A DNA stretch of 64,000 nt. It comes from Candidatus Berkiella cookevillensis (GTDB lineage: Bacteria > Pseudomonadota > Gammaproteobacteria > Berkiellales > Berkiellaceae). The position numbers and the translations under genes were made by a program. Of this stretch, positions 17,860 to 27,611 are shown piece after piece. The DNA is taken from NCBI RefSeq assembly GCF_001431315.2, contig NZ_LKHV02000001.1, positions 310,001-374,000 of the forward strand. Direction: 5' to 3'. Every line of letters starts with the position of its first letter. Position 1 is the stretch's first letter. The notes under the pieces were generated by a model, which saw only the letters and a list, made by a program, of their open reading frames with translations, had not been told where the DNA came from and did not search any database.

Positions 17860-18788
17860 ATGTTACAAAAACATTAATATTAACAATTATTGCTATCTTT
17901 GTATTAGCTGCAGGTTTGAGCCTTTACACCGTTAATGAAACTCAGCGTGCGATTGTGACTCGATTAGGGCAATTACTTGAAGATAAAGATGGCAACGTAA
18001 AGGTATTTGAGCCTGGTTTGCATATTAAGATGCCTTTTATTGATCAAATTAAGTTTTTGGATAAGCGTTTGCAAACGACCGAGTTAAGCGAAACAAGAAT
18101 GCCTACCAAAGAAAATGAGTTCTTGATTGTCAGCTTATTTACAAAATGGCATATCAGAGATTTTAAGAAATTTTATAATGCTAGCGGCACTATCTTAAAT
18201 GCAGATCATAAAATCAAAGAGCAGCTTGATGAAGTATTGAGAACAGAGGTTGCTAAGCGAAAAATTGATGATCTTGTATGGGAAGAGAGAGATATTTTGA
18301 TGGATCGCATTCAAAGTGCTGCGAATGAAATGGCTAAAACACTGGGTGTGGAAGTTGTCGATGCGCGGGTTGTACGTCTTGATTTGCCTGATTCTATTCA
18401 GCAAAAAGTATTTACACGTATGGAGACAAACATTCGTAAGTTGGCAGCTGAAAGAAGAACCGCGGGTGAGCGAAAGGCAAGGGAAATTGTTGCTGAAGCT
18501 TATAAAGATGCTAATGTGATTCGTGCTAAGGCCAAGGAAGAAGGCTTGAGAACCCAGGGTGAGGGCGATGCAAAGGCGACCAGAATATATGCAGAAGCCT
18601 ATAAGCAAGCACCGGAATTTTACTTGTTTTACAGACGATTGGAAGCCTATCGAGAGACATTTAAAGGTAATAATGATATCCTTGTCCTAAAACCGGATGA
18701 TGATTTCTTTAAATATTTCCGAAGAGGGTCTACTAAATCAAAAGCACAGACACTTAACAGCGGAGCTGAAGAAAAAAGAGCTGGTTAA
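17856..18788 (+). CDS. hflC: FtsH modulator HflC (prohibitin/SPFH family)
   Basis: Partner of HflK in the FtsH-regulating membrane complex. N-terminal signal anchor (LILTIIAIFVLAAGLSLYTV), SPFH domain starting NETQRAIVTRLGQLL and LHIKMPFIDQIKFLDKRLQT, then coiled-coil residues about 165-250 (ERRTAGERKAREIVAEAYKD) and the family motif YLFYRRLEAYRETF near the end (here FYLFYRRLEAYRETFKGNND). Length 310 residues; E. coli 334. Translationally coupled to hflK through a 4-base ATGA overlap. A strong hairpin terminator follows at 18808. Confidence 0.95.
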   Translation: MNVTKTLILTIIAIFVLAAGLSLYTVNETQRAIVTRLGQLLEDKDGNVKVFEPGLHIKMPFIDQIKFLDKRLQTTELSETRMPTKENEFLIVSLFTKWHIRDFKKFYNASGTILNADHKIKEQLDEVLRTEVAKRKIDDLVWEERDILMDRIQSAANEMAKTLGVEVVDARVVRLDLPDSIQQKVFTRMETNIRKLAAERRTAGERKAREIVAEAYKDANVIRAKAKEEGLRTQGEGDAKATRIYAEAYKQAPEFYLFYRRLEAYRETFKGNNDILVLKPDDDFFKYFRRGSTKSKAQTLNSGAEEKRAG

Positions 18789-18807
18789 CTAGTTTTTTGT
18801 TTGGGTA

Positions 18808-18826
18808 CGGGCGCAATACGCGCCCG
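18808..18826 (+). terminator. Rho-independent terminator after hflC
   Basis: Seven-pair GC stem CGGGCGC/GCGCCCG with a five-base loop, followed by CATTTATTTTA. It ends the hfq-hflX-hflK-hflC unit 20 bp after the hflC stop and leaves yjeT-purA to a promoter in 18830-18927. Confidence 0.75.
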
Positions 18827-18927
18827 CATTTATTTTAGGGGTTTAAGGATGCGAGTGCGCAGCCAACAAAACCTAAAATTTGAATGTTGAAGAGTATTAG
18901 TCGAAAGAGAAGGTGTGAGTCGTTACG

Positions 18928-19122
18928 ATGTGGGAAGATTTATTTGTAGCCTGTGCATTGGTACTGGTCATTGAAGGGCTGATGCCTTTTATAAGTCCTG
19001 TAAAATGGCGCACCTTTATGCTACGTGTTTCTGAGCAGCCAGATAAAGCGCTGCGTATTATGGGTTTGGTAAGTATGCTATCAGGAGTGCTCTTATTATT
19101 TCTGATTCGCTCCTTTGATTAG
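18928..19122 (+). CDS. yjeT: DUF2065 small membrane protein YjeT
   Basis: A 64-residue protein with two membrane helices: LFVACALVLVIEGLMPFI (about 5-22) and a C-terminal one, RIMGLVSMLSGVLLLFLI (about 43-60). The EGLMPFxxPxxW segment and the loop LRVSEQPDKALR match DUF2065 proteins such as E. coli YjeT. It occupies the same position as in E. coli, between hflC and purA. Function unknown in the family. The start ATG at 18928 is preceded by GAGAAGGTG at a rather long distance. Confidence 0.88.
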   Translation: MWEDLFVACALVLVIEGLMPFISPVKWRTFMLRVSEQPDKALRIMGLVSMLSGVLLLFLIRSFD

Positions 19123-19139
19123 ATGTAGAGTTTTGATAA

Positions 19140-20459
<1,320 letters not shown>

Positions 20460-20482
20460 ACTCTAAATATAAGCATTTGAAA

Positions 20483-20503
20483 GAGGGCGCTATGCGCTCT
20501 CTC
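20483..20503 (+). terminator. Hairpin downstream of purA (weak terminator)
   Basis: GAGGGCGC-TAT-GCGCTCTC forms an eight-pair stem with one G-T wobble, 24 bp after the purA stop. It is followed by TCAATCTTA, not a real T-run, so termination is plausible rather than certain. Confidence 0.4.
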
Positions 20504-20597
20504 AATCTTAGAGTATTTTTAGAGAGTTTGATTGCTCAAGATACTGTAATCAGTCTCAAGAGTACTTTAAGTATAACAGTAGATTGGGACAGGCAAT

Positions 20598-20684
20598 TGG
20601 TGCCGAGAAAAGGACTCGAACCTTCACGGGGTTACCCCCACAAGCATCTGAAGCTTGCGTGTCTACCAATTTCACCACCTCGGC
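20598..20684 (-). tRNA. tRNA-Leu (anticodon CAG)
   Basis: Read on the minus strand the 87-nt gene runs from GCCGAGGTGGTG to CTCGGCACCA. The acceptor stem pairs GCCGAG with CTCGGC and the CCA is encoded. The D-arm contains AAATTGGTAGACACGC, the T-arm GGTTCGAGTCC. The anticodon stem CAAGC/GCTTG encloses the loop TTCAGAT, giving anticodon CAG, which reads CUG. The long variable arm (GTGGGGGTAACCCCGT) is the class II type expected for leucine. It lies antisense between purA and rnr, with the rnr start only 33 bp from its 5' end. Confidence 0.97.
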
Positions 20685-20699
20685 CTAATTTTCACAAAT

Positions 20700-20708
20700 A
20701 TTATCACA
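20700..20708 (-). promoter_or_regulatory. Extended -10 promoter of tRNA-Leu
   Basis: On the minus strand TGTGATAAT is an extended -10 element whose predicted start falls about nine bases before the tRNA 5' end. Its upstream half overlaps the rnr start codon region (20718), so the divergent transcripts share this short interval. Confidence 0.45.
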
Positions 20709-20717
20709 ACTTTTAAT

Positions 20718-23075
20718 ATGAAAAAACACACAGATCCTTCCAAAGACCCTTTTTTAGACAGAGAATCAGAAAAATACGAAACGCCTGTTCCCAGTCGTGA
20801 GTTTATTTTAATGGCTTTAAAGTCATTCAAGCATCCGGTAAAAGCTAAACAACTGATTCATCATTATCAATTGAGCGATCCTGATCTAATCGAAGCTTTC
20901 AATCGACGGCTGAAAGCAATGATCCGGGATGGACAAGTTGTTAAATTACGCGCAGGTTTTGTGATCGTAGAAGCACAATCTGTAGTACAAGGCAAACTGG
21001 TTCTTTTCAAAGAGGGAGATGGTGTTTGTGTTACAGAAGATAACCAATCTATTCCTATTCAAGAACATGGATTACGTGGTTTTTACGATGGCGATAAAAT
21101 ATCGGTTCAAGTAAGAAAATTAGCAGACAGTAAGGAAGTTGTTGGCAGGATCAATCAGTTGCTAGAAGCAACCGTTCCAACGGTTGTGGGACGATTTTAC
21201 AAACATCATAAATTGTTTAAAGTGCAGTCATTAGATCGTAAAGTATCTGCTCATATTACCATTCCTAAAGGGCACAATGCTAAGGCTAAGCCAGGTGATA
21301 TTGTATTGGTTAGAATATTAAGAGAAGAGCGCTTCCATACCCATTATGAACCTGTGGGTGAAGTCATAGAGATTTTAGGTGACTTTGCGACAACGGGTAT
21401 TGAAATTCAGATGGCGATTAAGAAGTTTAATTTGCCAACTGTGTTTCCACAACCCGTACTAAAAGCCTGTGAAAAGTTACCTGCTCAGGTTACGCCTCAA
21501 AGTAAGCGTAATCGTGAAGATCTCACCAAGCTTTGTTTTGTAACGATTGATGGTGAAGATGCAAAAGATTTTGATGATGCGGTTTATTGTGAATCGCATG
21601 CAAATGGTTGGCGTTTGTGGGTTGCTATTGCAGATGTAAGTCATTACGTTAAACCCAATACGCCGCTTGATAAAGAAGCAAAACTAAGAGGGAATTCAAC
21701 CTATTTTCCTGAGGCAGTCATCCCCATGTTGCCTGAAGCCTTATCGAATGATTTATGTTCATTAAGGCCATTAGAAGATAGGCTCACTGTTGTCTGTCAA
21801 ATGAGTGTCAATCTTGAAGGAAAAGTAACGCGTTCTGTCTTTAAGCGCGCGGTTATTAATTCTAAGGCACGATTAACCTATACCAAAGTAGCTGCCATTT
21901 ATGCAGGCGATAGTACTTTAATCAAAGAATATGAACGGCAATTACCTTCTTTAAAAGCATTGTTAGAGGTTTATGAAGCATTAAACAAGCAGCGTAAGCT
22001 GCGTGGTGCTTTGGATTTGGATACCATTGAAAGTAAAATTGTTTTTGATGATAAAGGTAAAATTGAAAAAATAGTACCTGTTGTGCGTAATGTTGCACAT
22101 AAGGTGATTGAAGAGTGTATGCTTGCGACTAATGTGTGTGCAGCAAAGTTAATTTTACGCCACAAAAAGCCTGGGCTATATCGTGTTCATGATACTCCGC
22201 CATCGGAAAAATTGAAGCAATTGCGAGCCTTTATCCATGAGTTGGGCTTAAGTTTAAATGGTAAGGATAAGCCTAAACCAGCGGATATTGCACAATTGCT
22301 GTCAGAGGTAAAAGAAAGAGCTGATAGGCATTTAATCGAGACTGTTATCTTAAGAAGTCTGAGTCAAGCACAGTATCGACCAGAAAATGTAGGGCATTTT
22401 GGTTTGGCATATCCGCATTATGTGCATTTTACTTCGCCTATTCGGCGTTTCCCTGATCTCGTTATCCATCGTATTGTTTTAGATATCTTAGAAGCAAATA
22501 CAAAAACGACTTATGATTTTGAAACTTTAGCTAAAATGGGTACTCATCTGTCTCAAACAGAGAGAAGAAGCGATGAGGCCACCAGGGATGCTGTTTTTGC
22601 TTTAAAATGTCACTATATGCAAGACAAGATTGGTGAAGTTTACGATGGTGTCATAACAGGTGTGACGCATTTTGGGATCTTTGTTGAGCTAAAAGAGATT
22701 TTTATAGAAGGCTTAGTGCATGTCAGTCAATTGGGACGAGAATATTTCCAATACGATCCCATCAAACATCGTATGCTGGGGGATGTGACGAGGCAATCGT
22801 ATCAGCTAGGACAATCAGTCAGGGTTAAGGTTGTGCGCGTTGATTTAGAAGATAAGAAAATTGATTTTGAATTAAGTAACGAGCACGTTTCAAGCAGAAA
22901 AGAAAAGGCTAAAAATAAGAAGAGAAATCACAATAGCACAAAACAAAAAAGCGAAGGATTTTCTGAAAAAAAAGGTAAAAAAGCTGCGCCTAAGGATAAA
23001 AAAGCTAAAAAATTAAAAGGTAAAGGGAAGAAAGTAAAGAAAAAAGCAAAGCGGGATAAAATTTTTAATGACTGA
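20718..23075 (+). CDS. rnr: Ribonuclease R
   Basis: Processive 3'-to-5' exoribonuclease able to degrade structured RNA, with roles in mRNA decay and trans-translation. Start MKKHTDPSKDPFLDRESEKYETPVPSRE at 20718 matches the E. coli N-terminus; a longer frame reaching back through the tRNA is ruled out by that alignment. Helix-turn-helix and cold-shock domains occupy about 20-230, the RNB catalytic domain about 260-600 with TIDGEDAKDFDDAVYCE and HFTSPIRRFPDLVIHR, and an S1 domain about 640-725 (GVITGVTHFGIFVELKEIF). The tail from 735 is a lysine-rich segment. The stop overlaps the rlmB start by 8 bp. No good Shine-Dalgarno is visible. Confidence 0.96.
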   Translation: MKKHTDPSKDPFLDRESEKYETPVPSREFILMALKSFKHPVKAKQLIHHYQLSDPDLIEAFNRRLKAMIRDGQVVKLRAGFVIVEAQSVVQGKLVLFKEGDGVCVTEDNQSIPIQEHGLRGFYDGDKISVQVRKLADSKEVVGRINQLLEATVPTVVGRFYKHHKLFKVQSLDRKVSAHITIPKGHNAKAKPGDIVLVRILREERFHTHYEPVGEVIEILGDFATTGIEIQMAIKKFNLPTVFPQPVLKACEKLPAQVTPQSKRNREDLTKLCFVTIDGEDAKDFDDAVYCESHANGWRLWVAIADVSHYVKPNTPLDKEAKLRGNSTYFPEAVIPMLPEALSNDLCSLRPLEDRLTVVCQMSVNLEGKVTRSVFKRAVINSKARLTYTKVAAIYAGDSTLIKEYERQLPSLKALLEVYEALNKQRKLRGALDLDTIESKIVFDDKGKIEKIVPVVRNVAHKVIEECMLATNVCAAKLILRHKKPGLYRVHDTPPSEKLKQLRAFIHELGLSLNGKDKPKPADIAQLLSEVKERADRHLIETVILRSLSQAQYRPENVGHFGLAYPHYVHFTSPIRRFPDLVIHRIVLDILEANTKTTYDFETLAKMGTHLSQTERRSDEATRDAVFALKCHYMQDKIGEVYDGVITGVTHFGIFVELKEIFIEGLVHVSQLGREYFQYDPIKHRMLGDVTRQSYQLGQSVRVKVVRVDLEDKKIDFELSNEHVSSRKEKAKNKKRNHNSTKQKSEGFSEKKGKKAAPKDKKAKKLKGKGKKVKKKAKRDKIFND

Positions 23076-23799
23076 TTATATATATGGTATTCATGCAGCA
23101 AAGGCACTCATAGAGCATCAACCGCAAAATATTAAAACCATCTATTTTAGTAAAACCTCATCGCAACGTATTAGCGAGTTGGTTGCTTTAGCGCAAACGA
23201 TGGGGATTGCTGCTCAAATAGTGAATCCACCGAAATTAGAGAGCTTGGCCCAAGCAAGAGAGCACCAAGGCATTGTCTTAGCGGTGAAGCCTTTTGCCTT
23301 GAGAACAGAACAAGACTTGAAGTTAGATTTGGCTAAGCAATCAGAAAAAGCCTTTTTTCTGATTTTAGATGCGATTCAAGATCCCCACAATTTAGGTGCT
23401 TGTATTCGAACAGCAGAAGCCCTTGGGGTGCATGGCTTAATTTTCCCTCAAGCGAAGTCTGCGAGTATTACGGCATCCGTCAGAAAGGTTGCTTGTGGCG
23501 CAGAGATGGGGTTGCCACTGTATCAGGTAACTAATTTAGCTAGATGTATAGAGCTGCTAAAATCTGAAGGTATTTGGGTACTAGGGGCTGTTGTAGATGC
23601 GTCACAGACTTTATATACATGCGATTTAAAGCGAAGTATCGCAATTGTAATGGGCAATGAGCAAAATGGTATACGGCCACTGACTCAAAAAAGTTGTGAT
23701 GAAGCTTTCTCTATCCCCTTATCTGGTATGACACAAAGCTTAAATGTGTCTGTTGCAACGGGTATTTGCCTGTCAGAAGTGGTTCGACAAAGGCTTTGA
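23068..23799 (+). CDS. rlmB: 23S rRNA (guanosine-2251-2'-O)-methyltransferase RlmB
   Basis: SpoU-family knotted methyltransferase that modifies G2251 in the peptidyl-transferase loop. The N-terminal substrate-binding domain begins YIYGIHAAKALIEH. SPOUT motif 1 is DAIQDPHNLGACIRTAEALG, motif 2 VMGNEQNGIRPL and motif 3 IPLSGMTQSLNVSVATGICL, which contains the knot's SAM site. Length 243 residues, exactly the E. coli size. Overlap with rnr indicates cotranscription, as in E. coli. The next gene, rpsF, has its own promoter. Confidence 0.96.
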   Translation: MTDYIYGIHAAKALIEHQPQNIKTIYFSKTSSQRISELVALAQTMGIAAQIVNPPKLESLAQAREHQGIVLAVKPFALRTEQDLKLDLAKQSEKAFFLILDAIQDPHNLGACIRTAEALGVHGLIFPQAKSASITASVRKVACGAEMGLPLYQVTNLARCIELLKSEGIWVLGAVVDASQTLYTCDLKRSIAIVMGNEQNGIRPLTQKSCDEAFSIPLSGMTQSLNVSVATGICLSEVVRQRL

Positions 23800-23817
23800 G
23801 CAAGACTTTGGGCATGC

Positions 23818-23846
23818 TTACAAATTCTCAAGCTTTCTTGTATAAT
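23818..23846 (+). promoter_or_regulatory. Sigma-70 promoter of the rpsF operon
   Basis: TTACAA (23818-23823), a 17-bp spacer and a perfect TATAAT (23841-23846), followed by a GC-rich discriminator GCGGCG. It leaves a leader of about 115 nt before rpsF. An AATCCGTGAGG near the end of the leader could be part of an S6:S18 autoregulatory site; not verified. Confidence 0.75.
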
Positions 23847-23970
23847 GCGGCGTTCATTTACCAATATGGTTTTTGTTAGTTAACTACTCCTTGCGCCTTG
23901 TCATTTTTAATTCATCCTTAAGATTGATAAAGAAATTGGGGCGCTTATTTAAATCCGTGAGGAGATTATT

Positions 23971-24327
23971 ATGAGTCATTATGAGATCGTTCTATTAGTT
24001 CACCCTGATCAAAGTGAACAAGTTCCTGCTATGATCGAGCGTTATCGTGGCATGCTTGAAAAAGCCGCTGGTGCGATGCATCGCTTAGAAGATTGGGGAA
24101 GAAGACAATTGGCTTACCCCGTTAAGAAGGTTCACAAAGCACATTACATTTTGATGAATATTGAATGTAATAACGACATTTTGAATGAATTAAAGCATTC
24201 TTTTCGTTACAACGATGCTATTTTGCGTAATCTGATTATTAAGCGTAAAGATGCAATTACGGATATGTCGGCTATCTTACGTCCTGAAGACGAAAAAGAT
24301 AAAAACAGTGAAGAATCTAACATTTAA
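23971..24327 (+). CDS. rpsF: 30S ribosomal protein S6
   Basis: Small-subunit platform protein that pairs with S18. [25 protein letters not shown] is the typical N-terminus, with [22 protein letters not shown] in the middle and [20 protein letters not shown] near the end. A 15-residue acidic tail ([13 protein letters not shown]) follows, similar in nature to the poly-Glu tail modified in E. coli. GAGGAG precedes the ATG. rpsR follows after 14 bp; priB, which sits between them in E. coli, is absent. Confidence 0.98.
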   Translation: MSHYEIVLLVHPDQSEQVPAMIERYRGMLEKAAGAMHRLEDWGRRQLAYPVKKVHKAHYILMNIECNNDILNELKHSFRYNDAILRNLIIKRKDAITDMSAILRPEDEKDKNSEESNI

Positions 24328-24341
24328 GTAGGGGTGTAACC

Positions 24342-24581
24342 ATGGCAGCAAGACGCGTTCAAGGTAATAAAAGAAAATATTGTCCTTTTTCATCTAAAAA
24401 GATTCCTGTTGAATTTATTGATTATAAAAATTTCAGATTCTTAAGAAAATACATCACAGAAACAGGTAAAATTGTTCCTAGTCGTATTACGGGCGTTAAA
24501 AATATCTATCAACACATGCTAGCGCGTGAGATTAAGTATGCTCGCTTCTTAGCGTTAATTCCTTATTGCGATAGACATTAA
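24342..24581 (+). CDS. rpsR: 30S ribosomal protein S18
   Basis: 79-residue rRNA-binding platform protein that forms a heterodimer with S6. [20 protein letters not shown] and [20 protein letters not shown] are diagnostic, as is [20 protein letters not shown] at the end. The CPF cysteine is retained. Located between rpsF (14 bp) and rplI (47 bp) in the conserved operon. Confidence 0.98.
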   Translation: MAARRVQGNKRKYCPFSSKKIPVEFIDYKNFRFLRKYITETGKIVPSRITGVKNIYQHMLAREIKYARFLALIPYCDRH

Positions 24582-24628
24582 AGATTTTTCCGTATGATCT
24601 AATACGACAATTTGATAAGGGTTTCATA

Positions 24629-25081
24629 ATGCAAGTTATTTTACTTGAAAATATAAGAAATTTAGGGAAATTTGGTAGCAAAGTAACAGTTGCTAACGGA
24701 TATGGCCGTAACTTCCTCATTCCTAATGGCAAAGCAGTACCTGCAACCAAAGAGAATTTGGCAAGCTTCGAATCTAAACGTGCAGACTTAGAAAAAGCAG
24801 CACGCGATAGATTAAGTAATGCTCAAGAAAGAGCTGCTGAAATTAGCAATATTCAATTGAAAATTTCAATGTTAGCTGGCGATGAAGGTAAATTGTATGG
24901 TTCTATCGGTACAATTGAACTTGTAAAAGCATTTAAAGAAAAAGGCATTGACGTAACACGTCAAGAAATTCGTTTACCTAATGGCTCTATTCGCGAATTA
25001 GGTGAATACGAAGTCGAACTTCAGCTGCATGCAGAAGTGGTTGCTCGTGTTAAGTTGAATGTTTTGCCAGAAATGGGTTAA
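24629..25081 (+). CDS. rplI: 50S ribosomal protein L9
   Basis: Two-domain stalk-base protein that helps restrain frameshifting. N-terminal domain MQVILLENIRNLGKFGSKVTVANGYGRNFLIPNGKAVPAT is followed by the long connecting helix (about 40-75) and the C-terminal rRNA-binding domain with DEGKLYGSIGTIELVKAF and GEYEVELQLHAEVVA. 150 residues, normal. RBS AAGGG precedes the ATG. A small palindrome, CCCTTAAGTTTAAGGG (25085-25100), lies between rplI and dnaB and may attenuate or stabilise the upstream message. Confidence 0.98.
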   Translation: MQVILLENIRNLGKFGSKVTVANGYGRNFLIPNGKAVPATKENLASFESKRADLEKAARDRLSNAQERAAEISNIQLKISMLAGDEGKLYGSIGTIELVKAFKEKGIDVTRQEIRLPNGSIRELGEYEVELQLHAEVVARVKLNVLPEMG

Positions 25082-25117
25082 TACCCCTTAAGTTTAAGGG
25101 ATGATTGAGGTTAAACG

Positions 25118-26527
25118 GTGCTGGAAGAAAAAAAATTGAGCCAAGCTCAAGACAGCGAGCACAGTAAACTGAAAGTACCGCCTCACTCTATTGAGGCAGA
25201 ACAGGCTGTTTTAGGCGGTTTGATGCTGGATGATAAAGCATGGGATCGGATAGCAGATAAGCTATCTGAAGACCATTTTTATCGCAGAGATCACCGCCTT
25301 ATTTATCAAGCCATGATCAAATTAAAATCTGAAGGTCAGCCTTTAGATGTCATTACTGTTTCTGAAACTTTGCAAAAATTAGAACAATTGGAAGCCGCTG
25401 GTGGCTTAAGTTATTTGGGAGATTTAGCAAAGAATACCCCGACCGCTGCTAATATTGTTGCTTATGCGGATATCGTTTCTGAACGTTCTATTTTGCGAGA
25501 GTTAATAGAAGTTGGAAGCAATATTGCAGACAATTCTTTTAATACACTTGGCCGTTCGAGTCTTGAAATTTTAGATGAAGCTGAAAAGCAAGTCTTTGAT
25601 ATTTCTCAACGTCGTTCACGTGGAGCTGGGCCTCAAAGTATTCGACATGTAGTTGCTACGGCACTTGATCACATAGAAAAGCGTTCCCACAACAAAGCTG
25701 CTATTACAGGTGTAGCAACAGGATTTACGGATTTTGATAAAATGACAGCTGGTTTACAAGCCGGCGATCTTGTCATTATTGCGGGCCGTCCTTCTATGGG
25801 TAAAACCGTATTGGGTATCAATATTGCAGAGCATGCAGCCTTAAAGGGTGATAAAACAGTGCTCGTTTTTAGTATGGAAATGCCCAATGAAGCCATCGCG
25901 ATGCGTTTACTGTCTTCGCTTGGGCGTTTAGATCAAAATAAACTCAGAACAGGTAATCTCAATGAGCAAGATTGGCAGCGTGTTACCTCTGCTGTGAGCC
26001 TGCTGAGTAAAACAAAGATTTATATAGATGACAGTGCAGCATTGTCCCCGATGGAGCTACGTGCTCGTGCACGACGTGTTGCCAAAGAAAACCCTGATTT
26101 GGGTTTAATTGTTATCGATTATTTACAGCTCATGCGTGGTAGTAATGCGGGTGAGAATCGTACTGCAGAAATTTCTGAAATCTCACGCTCACTCAAAGCC
26201 TTAGCAAAAGAACTCAGCGTGCCTGTCATCGCTTTGTCACAGCTTAATCGTTCTTTAGAACAGCGACCCAACAAACGACCTGTTATGTCTGACTTAAGAG
26301 AGTCAGGTGCAATTGAGCAGGATGCAGATTTAATTGTTTTTATTTATAGAGATGAAGTTTATAACGAAGATAGTCCCGATAAAGGCACCGCAGAAATTAT
26401 TATCGGCAAACACAGAAACGGTCCTATTGGCATGGTACGACTCACTTTCTTGGGGCAATTTACCAAATTTGAAAACTATATGGTAGAAGCCTACTCGCAC
26501 GACATGGGAGAGTCGTATGGGGCGTAA
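25118..26527 (+). CDS. dnaB: Replicative DNA helicase DnaB
   Basis: Hexameric helicase that unwinds DNA 5' to 3' at the fork. The N-terminal domain (about 20-125) has PPHSIEAEQAVLGGLMLDD; the RecA-type ATPase has Walker A AGRPSMGKTVLGINIAEH (about 227-244), Walker B LIVIDYLQLMRG and the arginine-finger region KHRNGPIG near the end. 469 residues, near E. coli (471), with no intein. The start is a GTG at 25118 with GAGG seven bases upstream. The last 11 bp overlap the alr start. Confidence 0.97.
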   Translation: MLEEKKLSQAQDSEHSKLKVPPHSIEAEQAVLGGLMLDDKAWDRIADKLSEDHFYRRDHRLIYQAMIKLKSEGQPLDVITVSETLQKLEQLEAAGGLSYLGDLAKNTPTAANIVAYADIVSERSILRELIEVGSNIADNSFNTLGRSSLEILDEAEKQVFDISQRRSRGAGPQSIRHVVATALDHIEKRSHNKAAITGVATGFTDFDKMTAGLQAGDLVIIAGRPSMGKTVLGINIAEHAALKGDKTVLVFSMEMPNEAIAMRLLSSLGRLDQNKLRTGNLNEQDWQRVTSAVSLLSKTKIYIDDSAALSPMELRARARRVAKENPDLGLIVIDYLQLMRGSNAGENRTAEISEISRSLKALAKELSVPVIALSQLNRSLEQRPNKRPVMSDLRESGAIEQDADLIVFIYRDEVYNEDSPDKGTAEIIIGKHRNGPIGMVRLTFLGQFTKFENYMVEAYSHDMGESYGA

Positions 26528-27596
26528 AGTATATGCAGAAATATCTAAACAAGCATTAATACATAACTTTCATGTCGTTAAGCAGAAAGCGCCAAATAGC
26601 AAAATATTGGCTATGGTAAAAGCAAATGCATATGGGCATGGTATTGTGTCTGTTGCAAAAATATTAAAAGCAGCAGATGCTTTTGGTGTTGCCAATATCG
26701 AAGAAGCACTCATTTTAAGACAAGCCGGTATTGAAAATCCAATTGTACTTATGGAAGGTTTTTTTGACAGTACTGAATTTGAATGGATTGCACAATATCA
26801 ATTTATACCTGTGATTCATTGTATTGATCAAATAGAAGCACTCGAAGCACAGCATTTTTCTTCTCCCATTTCCGTTTGGCTTAAAATGAATACGGGCATG
26901 AACCGTTTAGGATTCTCGCAAGAAACTTTTCTATCGGCCTATGAACGCCTAAAAAAGCTCCCCTTTATTCATATTATTGGTTTTATGACACATTTCCCTC
27001 AAGCCGACGAAAGAGAAAACCCCTTTACTGCGCAGCAAACAGAGATTTTTTTAGACACCATAAAAGATCTACCTGGTGAAAAATGTTTGGCAAACTCTGC
27101 GGGTATTTTGGCTTGGCCACAAACGCATTACGATTGGGTACGACCTGGTTTAATACTCTATGGTGCTTCTCCCTTTGCAGACAAAACCAGTGCAGATTTG
27201 AATTTAAAGCCAGCAATGCAATTAACCGCTGAGGTTATCTCTATTCAAACCATCGCAAAAGGCCAAAGAGTAGGCTACGGTGGCAAATGGGAGTCGCAAA
27301 GTAATGCAACGCGTATTGGCATTGTTTCCATTGGCTATGGGGATGGCTACCCGTGGCATGCACAATCGGGTACACCGATTTTAGTGAATCGTCATTTAAC
27401 GCATATTGTCGGTCGTGTTTCCATGGATATGTTGGCGATGGATCTTACGCATTTGCCAGATACAAAGGTTGGTGATCCTGTGCAATTGTGGGGAGAGCAT
27501 CTGTCTATTGAGCATGTTGCCAAAGGTGCAGGCACCATTCCATATGAGTTATTTTGCCGTTTAACCGATCGCGTTAGTATTCACGTGGTCGATTAA
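26517..27596 (+). CDS. alr: Alanine racemase
   Basis: PLP enzyme that makes D-alanine for peptidoglycan. AMVKANAYGHG carries the Schiff-base lysine at about K35; the second catalytic residue is the tyrosine of VGYGGKWESQ, and GRVSMDMLAMDL is the C-terminal beta-domain signature. 359 residues, standard. The ATG at 26517 is preceded by GGGAGAG and lies inside the dnaB 3' end, a dnaB-alr order also found in E. coli. It converges on the large accessory gene downstream with only 15 bp between the stop codons. Confidence 0.96.
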   Translation: MGRKVYAEISKQALIHNFHVVKQKAPNSKILAMVKANAYGHGIVSVAKILKAADAFGVANIEEALILRQAGIENPIVLMEGFFDSTEFEWIAQYQFIPVIHCIDQIEALEAQHFSSPISVWLKMNTGMNRLGFSQETFLSAYERLKKLPFIHIIGFMTHFPQADERENPFTAQQTEIFLDTIKDLPGEKCLANSAGILAWPQTHYDWVRPGLILYGASPFADKTSADLNLKPAMQLTAEVISIQTIAKGQRVGYGGKWESQSNATRIGIVSIGYGDGYPWHAQSGTPILVNRHLTHIVGRVSMDMLAMDLTHLPDTKVGDPVQLWGEHLSIEHVAKGAGTIPYELFCRLTDRVSIHVVD

Positions 27597-27611
27597 ATCT
27601 TTCGCTGCTCC

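Noticed and set aside
20655..20717. Longer rnr start inside the tRNA region
   Set aside because: Its residues are a translation of antisense tRNA-Leu; alignment with RNase R begins at 20718.
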